DNA of 6,363 nucleotides from an uncultured Synergistales bacterium. Lineage in GTDB: Bacteria > Synergistota > Synergistia > Synergistales > Aminobacteriaceae. This document shows, piece by piece, positions 6,284 to 6,363 of the stretch. How positions within the stretch are numbered: position 1 is the first letter of the stretch; each line of letters begins with the position of its first letter. The position numbers were made by a program, and so were the translations under genes. Under the pieces are notes generated by a model that saw only the letters and a list, made by a program, of their open reading frames with translations, was not told the DNA's origin and ran no database searches. Location: the NCBI GenBank assembly GCA_905236605.1, contig CAJORD010000201.1:1-6363 (forward strand). The letters run 5' to 3'.

Positions 6284-6363
6284 GCATTTTGAAATTTGAT
6301 TTTGATTTCATGAAACACCGAAAACTCGCTCTTACGATCAGTCTTGTGCTTGTCATTGCGAGC
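6280..6363 (+). CDS. secF: Protein translocase subunit SecF, 5' end only
   Basis: Only 28 codons are in the window, reading MSILKFDFDFMKHRK and then a hydrophobic start of the first membrane segment (LALTISLVLVIAS). This matches the usual SecF opening (a short FDFMK.RK lead followed by membrane segment 1). The ATG overlaps the secD stop as ATGA. A GAAAGGAGAT ribosome binding site (6261-6270) inside the end of secD precedes it. Position after secD makes SecF the obvious call; the rest, including the conserved membrane motifs, is beyond the window. Confidence 0.9.
   Translation, partial: MSILKFDFDFMKHRKLALTISLVLVIAS

Overview
The window reads as ordinary chromosomal DNA from an anaerobic, probably gut-associated bacterium of moderate GC content. 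Intergenic regions are AT-rich and ribosome binding sites are strong (AGGAGG type). The set of a GlnQ/HisP-type ABC ATPase, a short (about 500-residue) CstA, an RqcP-like S4 protein, and split yajC-secD-secF next to eno fits Synergistota (Synergistaceae) or a relative. That assignment is an inference from protein style and was not tested by a search.

Layout. Bases 1-845 (+) hold the 3' part of a polar amino-acid ABC transporter ATPase; its Walker A region lies before the window. It carries an extra C-terminal domain of about 115 residues that looks like a degenerate anti-sigma/histidine-kinase type ATPase fold. A hairpin with T-runs on both strands (847-892) separates it from a convergent minus-strand pair: cstA (1110-2624), then a 71-residue heavy-metal-associated protein (891-1106) only 3 bases downstream. 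The 97-base divergent gap 2625-2721 holds cstA's ribosome binding site, candidate promoters for both directions and a small inverted repeat. On the plus strand follow an RqcP-like protein (2722-3003), enolase (3089-4381) with its own -10 box and strong ribosome binding site, a repeat-rich hairpin region (4390-4452), and the Sec accessory operon yajC-secD-secF (4486 to the window end; secF is cut after 28 codons).

How the genes work together. YajC, SecD and SecF form the accessory complex of SecYEG that uses the proton-motive force to help complete protein export. Their genes are tightly packed: 1 base between yajC and secD, and a 4-base overlap between secD and secF. Enolase (glycolysis), RqcP (rescue of stalled 50S ribosomes) and CstA (peptide/pyruvate uptake family) are separate functions. 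No tRNA, rRNA, CRISPR array, insertion sequence or phage gene was seen.

No clearly new multi-gene system is visible. The two most unusual items are the C-terminal domain fused to the ABC ATPase and the tight pairing of cstA with a metal-binding-domain protein.
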